A stretch of 64,000 nt of DNA from Antedon mediterranea (taxonomy: Eukaryota > Echinodermata > Crinoidea > Comatulida > Antedonidae): positions 16,063,001 through 16,127,000 of the forward strand of contig NC_092674.1 of the NCBI RefSeq assembly GCF_964355755.1. The letters run 5' to 3'. The notes under the pieces are model-generated. The model was given only the letters and a program-made list of their open reading frames with translations. It had not been told where the DNA came from and did no database searches. The position numbers and the translations under genes are program-made. Below, one piece after another: positions 22,080-35,500 of this stretch (position 1 is the first letter of the stretch; every line of letters starts with the position of its first letter).

Positions 22080-23400
22080 TTAATCATTTGTTACTGAATA
22101 ACCAAACTTTAATGTTAAATTTAAATTATTAATAGTTCTATTCTATGTTATATTTTGCAACAGTTAGATTGCATATTATTATTACGATGCGTTAAACTCT
22201 ATGTTGTAACAGATGTGTAAGGTTTGTTTTACCATAATACCATGTTGAAAGAAATAATATGAAGTGTACGCACGCACATTGCGTCTGCTGCTGTCATACG
22301 TACTTATACATACTTATTATAAGCGTAAGTTTAAACTTATATAAAAAGGTGTCGCTTAATGTTAACAATGTGTATTAAAATATACTTTTGTAATATATGT
22401 GAAGGTACACAGGAAAGTGAAGGTACAAATTGTATGTAGCAGTTATATACTGTAGTAATATTATAGAATACGAGTGTCATATATAGGCGCCTATACACAG
22501 ATCAATATTGAAACTCAATCTAATTAGTTCTCCTTGTTCAGTTTGTAATACAACATATTGATCACAAGTGGGGTTAATTAATATAAACATTACAATAATA
22601 TAATATAGTACAACAATAATAATACAATATTTGAGAAAACCCATTTAAGCACAAGAGAGAAAAGGCAGGAATTAGCCGCAGCATTGCTGAAATTGCAAAA
22701 GTAGTTTTATCAGCTTAGTTGAGCGCTAACAGTCAGCCTAAGCTGGTTGCTCCCTGGGGGCTGCGAAAATTGTAAGTTACAGAACAGTAAAATAAATTTT
22801 TGTTTTGGCAATATAGTATTGCTAAAAAAGCTAAAAAAAAGCAAACTTTGTTGAAAAAATTGTTACTCGATTTGACTAAAGACATAATTAAAATAGCAAT
22901 ACTACTGAAATGGCAAAAATAGCAATAGTAAAGCGAAATGTAGCTTTAATAATGACAAAAATAGCATTAGCAGCTAATAAAGTGTAGAATAGCTGATTTA
23001 AAGCAAAACATAACCACAATTGTGTTGCTCCACAAAAACCAATCAATTGGGTTTTGAAACCCGTTTTTTTTTAAATCAGAAAAACTTGGGGTTTTTTTTT
23101 ATCAGAGGGCCATTTCTAGTGCTGGAGAATAAAACCTTTTTCTTGCCATCACAAACAGGCCCAACGGGTACATTTGTGTTGATAAGAAAGCACCGAACTA
23201 AAGGACTGGATTGAAAATAGCCAAGAAGAAGGCAGTAACGGCGTTCCATAATCAGTATCCATTCGTTGTGAATTAATATCGTGTACGTGGTGTGTGTGTG
23301 TGTCGTCACACTTTACGCCATTTTGATCGATTTAAGTGTCGGTGTTTTACTCTTCATTTTGTGGTACAACCAAGAGCACTCTGCTATAATTATCAATAAG
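22080..23400. other. Intergenic sequence and probable TM9SF2 promoter region
   Basis: Contains A-rich stretches with repeated AAAATAGCA words (about 22890-22975) and a short (TG)n tract near 23291-23302. TM9SF2 transcription should start somewhere in the last few hundred bases, but no TATA box or clear initiator was identified. Confidence 0.4.
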
Positions 23401-23420
23401 AATTGCTTGATTTAAAAAAA

Positions 23421-23549
23421 ATGAAAATAAAGGTGCTGATAGTTGCTATATGGATGTTGGTGGCATTTGATAAATCCTTGATACAAGGGTTTTATTTGCC
23501 AGGCCTTGCACCGGTTGGCTTTTGTGAGAAGGAGACTCAGGAATGCAAG
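23421..23549 (+). CDS. TM9SF2: TM9SF2 exon 1
   Basis: Codes for residues 1-43 (signal peptide and [14 protein letters not shown]...). Ends AAG before GTGGGT; phase 0 intron. Confidence 0.95.
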
Positions 23550-26500
23550 GTGGGTACGGTCGGTGTGAAAAGGCTATTGTATAGGCCTAGCTAGGGCCTA
23601 TAGGCTATAGACTATAATACTGGGAATAGGTAGGAGACCTAACACTCAGTATACTAGGTCTGCATAGCTGGGCTAGGCCTACGCGCTACTATGTACCAAC
23701 AATACATTAATATTAATACTAGGCCTAGCCTAATAATAGCCTTAGCTTAGCTAGGTTTAGGGCCTAAAACTAATAGGCTAGGCCTAGCTAGTAGTAGGGG
23801 CCTGCCAGTGCATGACCATGTAGAAGATTTTCGTTGAATGAAGGGCGCTAGTTCCGTTTCGCACCTGTTATTATTTCGAGTTTTGCCTTCGACTCCAAAC
23901 TAGTTAAGTAACTTATTGTGAATACCACACCCACACCTAATAAAATTGGGCCTCATTTATAACTTAGTAGGGATCAGGTGCCGTTTTCGGCCACCTCGAC
24001 TTGTATGGACTATACCATTATAAAAATAGGGGTGGACTGTCCCATTTATTAATTGAGTGTGTTAAAATACTTTTTCTTTTGTTTTTCTTGTTGTTTCAGC
24101 AACAAAGGGAAAACAACTACGCCCTGCATGCTGTAGAATTAATTTCAGTTTTCAAGTTAATGCAGTATACTATGGCTCTTTATTTCTATATAATTTTTAC
24201 AGATTTATAGATACAGAAAGTAGGCCTATATAATTTATAAAGAAAGTTTTTATTCCAGTTACAAATAAAAAATATAATTTACCTAACGATAACACAGTAG
24301 TACATTTAATAAAGATGACAGTAGTATATTTATCACATACTGATTATTAGGTAATCAGTAAAACAAATAAACATTATAATTTTGTCAATGAATCTGTACC
24401 ATTTTGTTCCCAGAAAACACAGCGTTTGACATTGCATGTTTTTAGGTTTGGTCTTTCTAAAATGTTTTAAACAAGTTTTTAAACGTTTCTGTGTAGAAAT
24501 ACATGTTCTAATTGAACAACGTTTGCATCAAAACGTTATAATAGCGAATGCAAAACGGAGCTGATAATGTCGCCATGAAGAGGATTGATTGGTGTCTTCC
24601 AATATAGCATGGAAAACATCGGCAAGCCGTTAGCTGTAGAACGAGTCAAGCATTTGCATACTAGACAAACCAATTACTTTCCCCGCTCTACCCAGCACCT
24701 TCTCAATTCGGTCTTTATCCCCTTACATTTCCTTACTGATATTCCCAGCCCAGTATACAATATGCCCAAATAGAACATCACTGATTAGTAAAACATAAAC
24801 ATTCTATAGTACAAATATCCTACTTTACCCCAAAGAACCGAGTTTCCTCAAGCAGTACAGCCTTGTAATTAACTTCTTAACTACCATCATGTCCACCCAT
24901 TTAGCTTTAGTCAAACACTACTGCCAGATACTTATAATTGTTAACAATCTCTACTTCCTTTACTTTAATTAATGTATACTGTCAGACCAATTATGTTTTC
25001 GAAAATCAATCCTTATTTCTTTCGTTTTATTTATGTTTAATTCAAGAAAATAAAAAATATGATTTATCTACCGATAGGATTGGGCCGATTAGAATGCATT
25101 TGCCAACATTCTTTTACATATTTCACAACATTATAGAGTTTAGGTAATTTAACCGATTGTAATGTAGTATTTAGGATAGTTTAATATCGATTGTACTGTA
25201 GTATTTAGGATGTTTTAATTCCGATTGTATTGTAGTATTTAAGATTTTCTAATTTCGAATCCGATTGTACTAAAATTTAAAGTGTTTAAATCCAGATAGG
25301 AATAACATAGGCCTAGTATTTAATATGCTTTAATTTTTATTATACTGTAGTGTTTAGTTTAGTTTTTATATATAATAAGTAAGTATACCTACTTATATAG
25401 TTTTTATTTATTTATTCATAGGAATCACCTTTATATCGGTGTCACACACATTTATCAGTTAATGGTGCATCCAATTTAGGCCTACAGACAAAATTACAAA
25501 TAACATAAGCCACAAAGTTCTAAATACTAATACATAACATCAAAACAAAATGTAAACTAATTAATTAATTAGATCTGTATGAAAATACATAATACGTAAA
25601 TTGTACAATATATATAACTACAAAAATAAAAAAAGAACAACAAAAATACAGGATAGGCCTAAGAAATAAATAAAACTTACAGATACATCCTCATAGAGAT
25701 GTCTGTAGCTTGTTTACTATATTAATCAATTTGTTGAGAGAGGTAATGCTGATAACATTGTAGATCTAGTAACCCATGCTTTCATTAAATATTTTTTACA
25801 ATAAAAATCAAAGATTTTTCCTAATGTTTCATTTTCAGTGAATAAATTGTCTAGCATAAAGTGGTGTTTTAATTCCTAAGGTCCACAATTAAAATTATCC
25901 CGGTACATACTTAATTATTGTCTAACAGAGTTTAATGAAGGACATTTAAATAAAAAATGGTTTACTGTTTCTTTTTCGTTAGTACTGTACACATCTTACA
26001 TAATCCTGTGTTATGATTTGACCAGGATTGTCTACGACCCTCAAGATCTAGAGAGTTTGATCTTTCTTTAAATTTTAAATTGATACTCTTAAAATTAGTT
26101 TTATCTAACAAATATTGTTCAAGGTTTGGTTCCTTTATACATAGTATATTCTGTTAACGTTGTTTTGCATGGAATTTCGTTTTGCTTTGGGCCTTTGAAA
26201 ACCACTCGTTATGATCAACTTGTTTATTATTTTTCCTAAATGGCTTTATCCAGTTAGTAGATGGTTCTTCATTGAATTTGTCTATAAAATTTGTTTTATT
26301 TAAAATATCTTTAGTTAATATAGTAATTGTTACAAAATCTTGGCATTCCCTATAACACAGTACCTAATAATAACATGCCTTATAAAAAGTACATGCATTG
26401 CTAGTTTTTGATGTTCTGTATTGTTCCTTGTAGTTTGTACTGTAGGTTACATAACAGAACAATTGTATTGTCTTCCCATTCAATAGACACCCTTCTCTAC

Positions 26501-29500
26501 ATAAAACATAATACACCACACCCCTATCATAATAATGGTATAGTCCATATAAGTCGAGGTGGCCGAAAACGGCACCTGATCCGTTTATTTTGCTTTCCCA
26601 GGACCTAAAAAGCATTTGTCACATAATTAACCATTACTTTTTTTAGAGACAGAAATTAAAAAAGAAAAATAATGCCAAGCAAGGACTTTTTTTTTTCAAA
26701 TATGTTATTTTATCAAATTAGTGTTACAACTTACTTTAGCGGAGTATGGATTATTATGCATATTTTAGAAATATTTATGAAAATTATTATAAATGTTTAA
26801 TTTATCTTTGACTACCAAATGCAAAAAATTGCTAAATAATTCATAATAAATCTATATCTTTTCATCAGAACTTATTTCTTCTCTTCAAAATAAGACCAAA
26901 CTTGACCATTATGAATGAATGGTTTTGAAACTATTAATAAATTAGTAGACGATATGGGGCCTTCAGTAGGCCTTTCGGGAGCGGCCCCGAGAGCGTCGTC
27001 GCCGCTGTTCATTCAACCTGGAAACATCCTGAAAGCGACTTGGAATTCGCCATTCTCACGCGCGCCAGCGTTTATCGGGTGCTTATTCCGCTGTCTCAGA
27101 TGTGAGCTTGCAGGAAATTAAACGTTCAAGAAACTTATCAAACCAAAACAAGTTTGGTATCAAAATATTTGTCAAAGGTTAGGCTTCAAACTCACATTTG
27201 CGCAAAGTTTGAAACAATATTTCATGCCTATAATGGCATGCATCTGACATGTCAAGGTTCATATTACAACAAAGGTAGACAACATGGCGCGGCCCTCGTG
27301 AGGACATGGCCACGTCTTTTCTCTGGTAGAAAAATCAAATTTTTACATAGAAATATGAGGATTTAGACACTGTAACTGATAAATAATCTTTATTTACAGT
27401 ATTATATATTTATTGTATACAAGCTTCAAAATAGTGATTATTACAATTCATGAATTTAAAGGATTTATTTGTTACTTTTTCTGTGATTCTCTATCGTAAA
27501 AGTACTTATGAGGTGTGATATTCAGGATGAAGTTCCTTAACAAATTTGGAGTAGAAATAAAATACAGGTGCGAAACAGAACTAGCGCCAGTGTATATGAT
27601 CAAATCAGTACCTAGTCGTAATAATAATATTCAATAGATTTATTGTCACATAATAAGGTGTTTCTGTTTGTTGTTTGTGTAGTGTTTCTCTTTCTATAGC
27701 AGAGCCTATCCTATTTTAGCCCTGTTTGTACTGTACTGTAGCTATCCTAAAAAAGTAATGTAGGCCTAGGATACAAAAATATAATCAAAACCGTACATCA
27801 TAAATTTACACATTGAGGTTACCTATGTTAATGATACAGTAATTACACGTTTTGTGTAGGCCTACAGTATAGGGCCACTTACTGTACACATACTGTACAG
27901 TACTGTAGGCCTCGTAACAGAGGCCTACAGTACCTAGTAATCCTAACCTAATAATAATATTCAATAGATTTTATTGTCGCATAATAAATATAAAATGATT
28001 TGGTTCTTTATTACATTACAATCATTAAAACATCGATAAAACCATTAATAAAACAGATTTAAAACACAAGAATATCAAAAAGGTTAATTATCAAAATTGT
28101 TGATTTAAAGTAGAATTTATTTGATATTGTTTAAATTATGCCTTATTCTTAATTTTTTTTTTTTCAGAATCTCATTAAAATGTTTGTCAACCGTCTTGAC
28201 TCGGTGGAGAGTGTAATACCTTACGAATATGATAAGTAAGTGGTTTTTTTTTATGCTCATTCTATGTCAACCAGAACTCCTTGCTCGACTGTCAATTTTA
28301 CAAGGTTGAACTTGATTCAAGTTCAAACTTGTAATTCTAATAGTAGGTATCCCAATGAAAGCGTACAGAGGGGTATCACTTTTGAAATATTAAAAAAATT
28401 TGAATAAGTAGTATGACTTTGATGGTAAATAAATCGTGTTCACTCTTAATTAATACTTAAAAAATTTATATTGTTTGAAAGTACTTGTTTTCTATGTATA
28501 AGTGTGTTTACAATTAAAATTAATGAAGTAGTTGCCGAGAAAATGCGATTTTAAAACGGTTCTAAAATCCTGTCGAGCCGATTTCCGCGCGTTGAAAACC
28601 TCATCGGAAAATCCCCATCAGTTTTCAAAATACGATCGCACGATTACCATTGAAGCTAGCGGATTAATTTTTGTTGTATGTTATCAGTAGGTATCCCAAT
28701 GAAAGCGCACAGAGGGGTATCACTTTTGAAATATTGACGAAATTCGAAAAAGTAGTATGACTTTGATGTTAAATAAATCGTATTCAGTCTTAATTAATAC
28801 TTACAAAATTTATATTGTTTGAAAGTACTTGTTTTAATCTATGTATAAGTGTGTTTATAATTAAAATTAATGAATTAGTTGCCGAGAAAATGCGATTTTA
28901 AAACGGTTCTAAAATCCCGTCGAGCCGATTTCCGCGCGTTGAAAACCTCATCGGAAAATCCCCATCAGTTTTCAAAACACGATCGCACGATTACCATTGG
29001 AGCTAGCGGATTAATTTTTGTTGTATGTTATCAGGCTTTAAATAAGCTTTAATTTGATACGAAAATCGTCTTCTATAAATAGGTTTTTCGTAACGAAAAG
29101 TCAATTTTTGTGACAAAAATCCAATTTTGATTCACCGTTTATGGAAAAATATTTTGGTATTAAATTATAGCTAAATCTACATTGAAATCGATAAAACATA
29201 GTTTACAAACGTATTGTGCATGGTAATTGAGCGAACTACATTTTAAAATGGTGCATGAGGCGTAAATCCCGTTCAAAATTTTAAAGATCCAACCATTATA
29301 ATCCGGTTAATATTGTAGTGAGTAAAATATTGTACTCTAAAATACGCGCGTGTTTGTTGTGGCGTTTTCCGTTAAATACATTAATGCACCCTATCAGCGA
29401 ATGGTACGTTCCATATTTTGAACACTTTGTTTAGTTTTCCTCGCTCGAGTTCGACCGGCTCGACGCGAGATGTGTGACAGCAGCGATGTCGGAGATTGAC

Positions 29501-32500
29501 ATGTCCTTTTCCGTCGTAGAATATCTGGTTTTACACATTAATTTAACAACTTAAAATTGATGTAATGTGCGGAAGATTTATTATGCAAGTATACAATGCA
29601 AATGCGTTAGGTTAAAATGTACCGAGGAAATTTATTAAGCTAATTTACCAACGTTACATTTGACTCTGTATACGGCGGCCGAAAGTCATTAACTGCGACC
29701 GAAATACTTTAACGGAGCGACTACTGATCGCGAGTAAGCCGTGACTTGGCCTAAACTTTAGCTCCGTATTTGGGTGTTTCCATAAATTAAGGGGCCAGTG
29801 GGTATTTTAGTATTGGTGATAGTTAGTTTGCTGTTTACTCTAAATTGGTAATAGTTATTTAAAAAATGATTTTATCATATGATAGAACAATAATATGGGT
29901 TAATACTATTACATGTTGGAAAAAAAAAATTGCAAAAAAAAACGATTTTTAAAAAAAATATATCGTGGTGTCTAGCTCATTTTATTAAAATATGTGTGAC
30001 ATTTAAATACACTGACATATCAGAGTTTAAAAAATATACTACAGCAATAGTTATTTTGTATTTATTTATCATCACAATAGAGTACAAAGCAACGTTAAAT
30101 ATAAGCTAATTACAATTTCCCACGATTTTTTGTTTTCCACACAACGGTCCGCGACGTCCAGCATCACAACGTAACATTTCGTGTCTCACTTTGTTACGTT
30201 GTTAGTACGATCTTTATTAGTGAACAGACACAAGAAGTACCACTATAATGACGAAAATCGAATTACATTCACTACAACAGATCACTGAAATTTACCTTAC
30301 ACAATGTTCTACAAAATGGCGATTTTATTTAGTCAGTTACAGACGAAAAACTATTTTTTTAGAACATTTCGTGTCTCGTATAATCGTTACGTAGTTATTC
30401 ATAGACCATCGGTGGTGAACGCCGCGAGAGCTATTTCTGAAGTTGAAGGTCACGTGATTCAAGAAGCAGGCGAACTAAAGTCTCGGCGAAAAAATCATCG
30501 CTAGGATCCGCGCTAATTTCGAGTTACAGCGGTAGAGACTTTTCGTGTCCCTCTGTTACGTTGTTTCAACTGTTACGTTGTAAATAACTTCTACGCGCTT
30601 CATTGCATGTAAGTTTTGTGTATTTTTATTTTGTAAGTTTTTAGAATTTAGAAAATAGTGGGTTATAATGAAAAATACAAGAAAATTAAACGCCAAAACT
30701 ATCTTCGTACTCTACGTCAACATCATAGTCAAAAACTGGGTGTCGTATACACAATGAGACACGGTTACGTTGGTAGTTTGTTGATACTATATAGTTGATA
30801 TTTGTTTTAATGTGGTAGGAATGTTGTTTATCTCATAGCAGCTTCATAATGTATACCCAATGAACAGATATGTCTATAATTGATTAATATTTAACAAATT
30901 AATGAGCAAAATTGCAAAACATTTTCCACTAGGCAGGTTACAGCGTAACATCGTAGAAGATACGCCGTGTCTTGTTACGTAGTGTACTAGACCTTATACT
31001 GGTGTAGTATTTTGCAAATAATTAGCAATTAGTTACCATAAAATCTTTAAATTTTACATTATGTGTTTGCTATTTGGTTATTGCTTCTATATGACACAGA
31101 AAAATAAAAAGTTATTTAATTATTGTCACAAGAAATAGGGATAAAAGTCCATAGTTTACAACCACTTTCAGAATAAAAACAAATTCGTCGTTTTTGACTA
31201 TTCTATTTGTTACAGTAGGAAAAAAAAGAATTGTATTTGGTTCATTTCAGTTATAATAAAAAACATATTACACAAAATAATGTGTAATATTAGTACATAA
31301 TTTTGTTTATTTATTTAACGTTGCTATTCGACAAGATAAAATATGAATTAAATGTTTACTATAATATACATTTAAAATACCCTCCACTATAGTGAGCGAG
31401 TCCAAGCAACTTGGTTGTCGCGTATGCGCGCCTATCATATTTGGGCGATTTCACTTGATGTGTAGGGAATATTTAACTTGTTTCAATTACAATCTACGGA
31501 AGATATACTAAGGTTTTATAAATTTAATAATAATTAATAACTTTATTTAAATTGATAAAAACAATTACATATAATATAAACGCAAGGCTGTGGATAACAA
31601 TTTATTATGAACGAAATCAAATCAAAACAACAAAGAACAATAGGTTCTCCTAATAGTAATAGGATAGTATTACCACGTGCTTGGGCAATGAACTCTGCTC
31701 CACATTGCGATAAGTTTATTTTTAGCTGGCTCGGCGACTCCGAAGCTGAAAGGGGTGACTGGTATTTCTACAGGTCTGTACGATAATTATTAAGGGTTTT
31801 CCGAAATATCACGTGCTTGGCTAATGAGCTCTCCTCCACATTGAGATCGCGTTTATTTTTTAGCTGACTCGGCGACTCCGGCGGTATTTCTACAGCGAGA
31901 GTGTATATACTCCATGTACGATGATTATTAATAGGGTTTTCCGAAACACCACGTGCTTGGCTAATAAAATTCTCCTCCAAATTGAGATCGCGTTTATTTT
32001 TAGCTGTTCAGTTTGATGGACCTTTATTTTTTAATTTTTATTGAAAACCAACGTGATTGCTGGCTCGGCGACTCCCGGTGCTCAAATTGGGTGACTGGTA
32101 TTATTTCGGTCATGGTTCGGTGAACCTTTATTTTGTTGGCCAAAACCCACACGCTTGCTTCGTCGGCTCCCTACAAAGAGATCGCGCTTAGTTTAATGGG
32201 GAACCTTTATTTACTCTTCGTTTTAAATATATTCCATAGACTTCAACATTATAACTAGTCTACTGTTTTCCCGATGTGGTTTAAAAACAATTATAAAAGA
32301 ATGAGAAATAAAGTCAACAGACATTTTACAACATTTAAAAATAATACGTAAAAAACATTTATACCCAGTATAACTAAGACAAAATTATCAGTAACATATT
32401 AATTTTATTTTAATAATAAAATGATAATAATAAATATTTGATGAATAAAATTAATATTTTAAACTAATAATCTGAAAAGAAAGCAATAGTTTTAGTCAAA

Positions 32501-35500
32501 TCAATTTATGAGCATAACTCAAGAAAGACAAATATATACAGTGTTCATTTATTGTTTTATAATTAATAATAATAAATATTATAATCCATCAACATAAGAT
32601 AAGAAAACACTTTCTTTAGTATAGTAGGCCTAACATATTTTATAATAATAATAGATATATTTATTTTTATTTAAATTGGTATAATTTATATTAAAAATAC
32701 TTAATTAAATACTTTATATTTCTATATGATGATGAATCAAATTTAACCCAGATGGGCAAATCTAATGTTTCATTGTCATTTTTTTCATCTATACAGATCA
32801 GCAGTTTATCAACAATGTTACCGTTCCAATTGAGAACTGCATTTAACCCCAAAAATAGAGATGCCGCATCAACAAAAAGACCAACCAAAGAAACATCAGC
32901 CCACAGACGGTTCTCGAATATACAGTAATTTCAGCGTAAAAAAAAATTACATAACTGAAATTAAACTATTAAACAGGGTTACATCAGGTGGTTAAAATCA
33001 GCACTGAAACTACGAACCAACTTTATATACCATTGAGTAAACATTTTAGAAGTAATGCGCGATTTACCAAATTTTTCCCTCACGTAAATTTATATAGATT
33101 ATACGTTTTAATGATTGAACAAGAGTGTTAATGCGAAGTATATCCAAATGTATTCTCAATGATTTTACTGTAAATGACTATTAATAGTATATTTTAGCAG
33201 TTTGTTGTGTGCAGTAGTAATTACAGTTGTCACACTTTAAAAATAATGTAGTAGTTCTTGTTGACTTATTTAAGTGAACTATTTGGTGTCTCTGTTACAC
33301 GTGAAAACTTCAATTTTTTATTGCATGAATTATATTGTTTTATTGATTAAAAGATAGTATTTGATATACTATTTTTACCAGTTAATCAATTGTATGCAGT
33401 AGTAACCACATTTGTTACACTTTAAAAATGGCTGCATATCAAAACCATTTCATAAAACATTGTGACAAGTTAAAGTGAACATTTGGTGTCTCCGTTACAC
33501 GTGAAATCTTCCATTTATATTTCATGAACCATATTGTTTTATTTCCACATGGAGGTATGATCCTGATTTGACTTGTTGCTAGTAAATGTATATACTTGAG
33601 GTATATTCTGTTCATTTCTGTATTGTTTACATGTAATTTTTAAACAGCAGTGACTTTACAAATCTTTTATATAGAAATTAAGTCAACTTTAACGGCTTTG
33701 CATAATTATTTCATAAGCTATTTTTTAAATTTGAAAAGGTGTGATTTAAATAATATTTTTCTGCATTGAAGATGTTCCCAAAAGCTATTTAAAAATCCAA
33801 TTTAAACAGTTTTAGGTTATTAATAATAACTTATAAGAGGGGTAGATAATGTGATTTTGGTGTCTCCGTTACACGTGAAATTTGCTATGCATGTTGATGC
33901 TATATAATGCTGTTACATAGAGACAACAGATTTAATGTGTATTTTGCTTCTTTTTTTTAGTTCAAGTACATGATATACTATTTAGAATTGATTATTAGAC
34001 TTAGAATGTCACACTTTGAAATTCTGACCCTAATGTCACACCTTGGCCCCTTTATTTATGGAAACACCCATTTCAATTTAATAACGTACTTAATGGTTAG
34101 AAATACGAAATGAAAACATTTTTTATAATGTTACTGTATATATACTATTAGGTATCCAAATGAAGCGGATTTTCGTTATGGCGATTTTAACACGTTCGTG
34201 AAATTTCAAAAAGTGACATGTCTTTGAAGTTAAAAATATACTATTTCTTATGTAGCCATGTGAATAAAATTTATATGTCTAGAAAGATCTTGTTTAAGAT
34301 TTTATTTATATATATTTTTAATCTATGTTTATTTAATATTTTAATAGAAAACGAGAGTTAAAAAGGAGGTACAAAAGCCGGCGAGCCGAAATCCGCGCGC
34401 TAAAAATAACTTCGGAAAACACCTACCCATTTTCAAAACACGATCGCTCGGCGACCATAATAGGTGGTGGAGTAATGTTTGTTGCATGTTATCAGGCTTT
34501 CAATACTCTTTATTTTAATATGTAAATCGGTTATTATTATTATGTACATCCGCCTCAAATGTCAATTTTTCCGATAAAAATTAAATTTTTGCGTCTTTCT
34601 CATTATCAAAATCTGGGGAATTTAGTATTGAATTGAAGCTAATTTATATTTCTGTTTGATAAACTACATTGTTTTATTTGTCTTTGCGTGGTCGTCGTGC
34701 GAAGAGGCCAACAAGACCAACCACTTAAGAAAATAATCCCTATCGAAAATAAAAGTATTTACCATTTTCCTTGCAGGGGGATTCAGTTCTCAGCTTATTA
34801 CTAAAATTACCGTCGCCCAGGCAATTTGCATGGTATGCATGTATTAGCGCGTTAAATTATGATTGGATACCCCCGCAGTGGACTGTTCCATTTTCGGAAC
34901 TAGTCTTTCCTGCACACGAGGCATGGCGAAGAATGTCGCTTCTCATAGAATATTTGCTTCGAAACTTAAATTTTACCGATTTATTAAAGTATTTAATAAG
35001 TGGAGTATTTATCAAGCTACTATATAAAGCAAGTACCTTTGGAATAAATGGACCGAAGGAATTTAAGAAGCTCTAAATTTGCTATGCAGCGGCCGTAACC
35101 CATTCTATGTAGGCGGCCGAAAGGCGCTTTTGACAGGGTTGCCGTTATATGTATACGCTGTATCTTGGCCTAAACGTGATTCCGTATTTCAATTTAAAGT
35201 GCACCTTACGGTTAGAATATTTGAAAAGGAAATAAAATTAAACATATTAATATATACTATTGAAGTAATTACTTAGTTAAATTTTAAATTCGTCTGCTTT
35301 CCTCCCGATATTTCTTCGGCAGAATTTAGTGGTGTTAGGCTTTAGGCCTAGGGGTAGGCCTATATAAACTTAACTTGTAGGAGGCGCGGCCGAGTTTACG
35401 CCCGGAATGGAATCGAATGCATAATAAGCACGGGCTTAATTCTAATTTTTAGCTGTTTGAAAATCAATTAAAATAATATTTATGATTATAATTAAAAATT

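Noticed and set aside
30304-30504. 66-codon frame inside the 4.3-kb element
   Set aside because: No motif; element has no sign of transposase.
34771-35076. 101-codon frame in E2
   Set aside because: Not open in the homologous part of E1 (about 29300-29650), so unlikely to be selected as protein.
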